NCBI GenBank assembly: GCA_945957335.1
Contig: CAMFLJ010000057.1
Coordinates: 1 to 15,019 of the forward strand
DNA from: an uncultured Actinomycetes bacterium
GTDB lineage: Bacteria > Actinomycetota > Acidimicrobiia > Acidimicrobiales > Acidimicrobilacustridaceae
Direction of reading: 5' to 3'
DNA length: 15,019 bases
This document shows positions 12,302 through 15,019 of this stretch, piece after piece (within the stretch, counting starts at the first letter, position 1; each line of letters starts with the position of its first letter). The notes beneath the pieces were generated by a model. It did no database searches. It was not told the DNA's origin and saw only the letters and a list, made by a program, of their open reading frames with translations. The position numbers were made by a program, and so were the translations under genes.

Positions 12302-12391
12302 GTGCGACCCGGAACCGTCATCGCCCTCGGCGCCCTGCTGCTCATCATCCTGGGCGCCGCGTTCCTGCAGCTGTTCGTGCTGGCCAAGTAG
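12302..12391 (+). CDS. 29-residue single-span membrane peptide
   Basis: GTG at 12302 opens 29 codons ending in TAG at 12389-12391. The peptide begins MRPGTVIALGALLLII, continues LGAAFLQLFVLAK and stops: a basic N-terminus, one hydrophobic segment of about 22 residues (6-27) and a terminal Lys. AGGAG (12293-12297) lies 4 nt before the start, a somewhat short but workable Shine-Dalgarno distance. It lies 16 nt after the SAM hydrolase stop, so it is probably co-transcribed, and a hairpin follows its stop by 6 nt, as expected at an operon end. The layout (ribosome site, span, stop, hairpin) supports a real gene, but I recognise no family and propose no function. Confidence 0.6.
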   Translation: MRPGTVIALGALLLIILGAAFLQLFVLAK

Positions 12392-12397
12392 CCGGTC

Positions 12398-12415
12398 GGG
12401 CGGCCTGCGCCGCCC
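12398..12415. terminator. GC hairpin between convergent transcription units
   Basis: GGGCGGC (12398-12404) pairs with GCCGCCC (12409-12415) around a CTGC loop. It lies 6 nt after the small membrane-peptide gene and 15 nt beyond the end of the leftward permease gene, so it could end both transcripts. There is no T-tract. Confidence 0.55.
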
Positions 12416-12430
12416 CCCGCCCGGGTGCGC

Positions 12431-13278
12431 TCAGCCCGAGGCGGCCAGGCGGTCGCGCGTGAAGCGCCGGCCGTTCACCCACACCAGCACCAGCGCCACG
12501 ACCCAGATCAGCGCCCCCACGGCGAGCACGCCCGGGGTGGGCAGCAGCATGAGCGCCGAGGTCTGGGCGGCGGCCACGAAGATGAGCGGGAGGATCACTG
12601 CGCCGCCCAGCTGGTTGGCCTCCTGGGTGGTCTTCGCCCGCGACGAGACGATCACCAGCAGGCCGAGCGCGAGCAGGGCGACCGCCGGCGCGATCCACAG
12701 CACCATCACCGCGAACTGGGTGAAGGGCAGGAAGAGGCGCCCGGTGACGGGCCACGCGATCAGGTTGCACACGAGCCCGTAGATCAACGAGCCGACCCAC
12801 GTGAGCGCCACCGCCGGCAGGAACGCGGTGAGCACCTTGGCCACGAAGAGGTCGCGGTCGGAGATGGGGAGGTGGAGCACGACCTCGAGGGTGCGGCGCT
12901 CCTTCTCGCCGGCGAAGGCGTCGGCGGCGAGCACGGCCGACACCATCAGCGGGATCACGAGCAGCAGCGGGGACAGCAGGTAGCCGAGGATCAGGACCAC
13001 GAGGCGCTCGCGCTCGGGCAGGTCGAGGATGGGCCCGGCGAGGCCGCTCAGCAGCGACGAGCCCAGCGCGCTCTGCACCTGCGAGGTCGGGGCGTTGCGG
13101 GCGATGATGCCGATGCCGATCGGCATGAGAACGAGCAGCACGGTTGGCACGAACACCATCGGCAGCACGATGGCCTTCGAGCGGCGCACCGCCCGCATGT
13201 CGCGGCCGACGATCGTGGCGATGGCGTTCCAGTCGGCCCGGGCGCGGGCGCCCCGGGTGGAGGAGGGGCTGGTGGTGG

Positions 13279-13282
<4 letters not shown>
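12431..13282 (-). CDS. ABC-2 type transporter permease (NatB-like)
   Basis: A 283-residue membrane protein. A cytoplasmic N-terminus (residues 1-37, ending GRDMRAVRRSK) precedes a first span (about 38-60), an extracytoplasmic segment and a cluster of further spans. After the second span comes AFAGEKERRTLEVVLHLPISDRDLFVAK, the cytoplasmic coupling motif (GEKE..TLE..L..P) typical of NatB and other ABC-2 permeases. The last span ends before NGRRFTRDRLAASG. The GTG start overlaps the stop of the ATPase gene (GTGA), so the two products are made together and should form the transporter. Such systems export ions, drugs, lipids or antibiotics; nothing visible fixes the cargo. Six spans in all is the likely count. 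Confidence 0.87.
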
Positions 13283-14316
<1,034 letters not shown>

Positions 14317-14337
14317 CGTCGGCTCCTCGGCGTCGTG

Positions 14338-14356
14338 CCCTCCGTCATGAGGAGGG
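14338..14356 (-). other. Short hairpin between the CAP and ABC genes
   Basis: CCCTCC (14338-14343) and GGAGGG (14351-14356) can pair around a 7-nt loop in the 48-nt gap, 22 nt before the ATPase start. It may be a processing site, a weak attenuator or chance. It also falls inside a possible 15-codon leader reading frame (14360-14313, minus strand; see findings). Confidence 0.3.
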
Positions 14357-14364
14357 TCATCGGC

Positions 14365-15019
14365 TCATCCGCCGTAGCGCTGGAGCGCGTCGAGCACGAC
14401 GGCGGCGTGGGCGGGGTCGCCGGGGCCGGGCGGCTCGGGGGGAGGCGGGGGCTCGGTGGTGGTCGTGGGGGTGGGGGCGCGGGTGCCGCCACCGCCGGAG
14501 CTGCCGCCCGACGAGCTGCCCCCACCGGAGCCGCCGCTCGAGGAGCCGCCGCCGGAGGAGCCCCCGGGCGGGGCGAGGTAGCGCTGGACGGTGTACTGGC
14601 GCCCGTCGGAGCCGTAGACCACGCCGATGCCGATGCGGGTGAAGGTCGGGTCGACGATGTTGGCGTAGTGGGTCGGGCTGGCCACGAACGCCGGGTAGAT
14701 CTGGGCGGTGTCGACGCCGCGGCCGACGTTCTCGCCCAGCTTCTTCCAGGGCTGGGTGACGCCGATCGAGAGGTCGGAGGCGTGCTGGAGGCGCTGCCAG
14801 TCGGCGAGCTGCTGGGCCCAGCTCTGGGCGAGCGCCGAGAGCTGGCCGTCGAGCTGGAGCGGGGCGACGCCGGCGGCGGCGCGGGTGGCGTTGATGCGCC
14901 CCAGGTAGTCGCTCACGTCGTCGCCGGCCGCGGCGGCCGGGCGGGGCGAGACCACGACGGGCGCGGCGGCGAGCGAGACGGCGACCAGCACGGCGGCGGC
15001 GACCTGGGCGGGCCGGGCG
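14365..15019 (-). CDS. Secreted CAP-domain (SCP/PR-1-like) protein, 5' end outside window
   Basis: The frame is open to the right edge, so the true start probably lies outside; a GTG at 14991 is possible but sits inside the hydrophobic stretch. The visible N-terminus is a signal-peptide-like run (VAAAVLVAVSLAAAPVVV) ending near an AAAAG cleavage-like site. The CAP domain follows: INATRAAAGVAPLQLD, LSALAQSWAQQLAD, LQHAS with the first His, GENVG with the Glu, and PTHYANIVDPTFTRIGIGVVY with the second His, then VQRYLAP. Beyond it is a Gly/Ser linker of about 28 residues, a Thr/Pro-rich segment (APTPTTTTEPPPPPEPPGP) and a short C-terminal helix (AAVVLDALQRYGG). Bacterial CAP proteins are extracellular; their activity is mostly unknown. 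It lies upstream of, and co-directional with, the ABC exporter. Confidence 0.85.
   Translation of the reverse strand, partial: ARPAQVAAAVLVAVSLAAAPVVVSPRPAAAAGDDVSDYLGRINATRAAAGVAPLQLDGQLSALAQSWAQQLADWQRLQHASDLSIGVTQPWKKLGENVGRGVDTAQIYPAFVASPTHYANIVDPTFTRIGIGVVYGSDGRQYTVQRYLAPPGGSSGGGSSSGGSGGGSSSGGSSGGGGTRAPTPTTTTEPPPPPEPPGPGDPAHAAVVLDALQRYGG

Overview
The window is about 15 kb of very GC-rich chromosomal DNA with the look of a free-living actinobacterium. Three things point there: a mycothiol gene (mshA) followed directly by a YbjN-family gene, with proC close by, much as in mycobacteria; an RsiG-type anti-sigma factor with the c-di-GMP motifs described in Streptomyces; and a strong habit of leaderless genes (a TANNNT -10 box 6-9 nt before ATG/GTG). 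A deep branch such as Acidimicrobiia would fit, but that placement is an impression, not something I can prove. I see no transposase, integrase, CRISPR array, rRNA or tRNA.

Region 1 (1-5554). A divergent promoter region at about 436-525 separates a leftward gene for a protein with eleven 9-residue repeats (cut by the window edge) from a rightward, tightly packed operon: a PIG-V-like membrane mannosyltransferase, a GT2 polyprenyl-phosphate-sugar-synthase-like enzyme, a YdjC/ChbG deacetylase, a class I methyltransferase and an AarF/UbiB-type atypical kinase. The first four look like a module for building and editing a surface or lipid-linked glycan.

Region 2 (5547-6791). A convergent boundary with a hairpin over both stop codons is followed by two leftward genes: a leaderless histidine phosphatase and a YgjP-like zinc metallopeptidase.

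Region 3 (6792-10412). Rightward genes: a MoaD/ThiS-like sulfur carrier with an unusual C-terminal extension after Gly-Gly, a membrane protein that looks like a degenerate CdsA, rsiG, mshA and the ybjN-like gene, closed by a 37-bp hairpin.

Region 4 (10413-12415). A 246-bp gap between genes carries a perfect palindrome, a conventional promoter and a candidate structured RNA. It is followed by leaderless proC, a leaderless SAM hydrolase (DUF62) and a 29-residue single-span membrane peptide, and ends in a terminator-like hairpin.

Region 5 (12431-15019, leftward). A secreted CAP-domain protein (5' end outside the window), then an ABC-2 exporter ATPase and its permease.

The items most worth a second look are the RsiG homologue, with a His in place of Gln in its second c-di-GMP motif; the candidate structured RNA before proC; the window-wide leaderless promoter pattern; the tiny membrane protein; and the MoaD-like protein that needs trimming before it can work.
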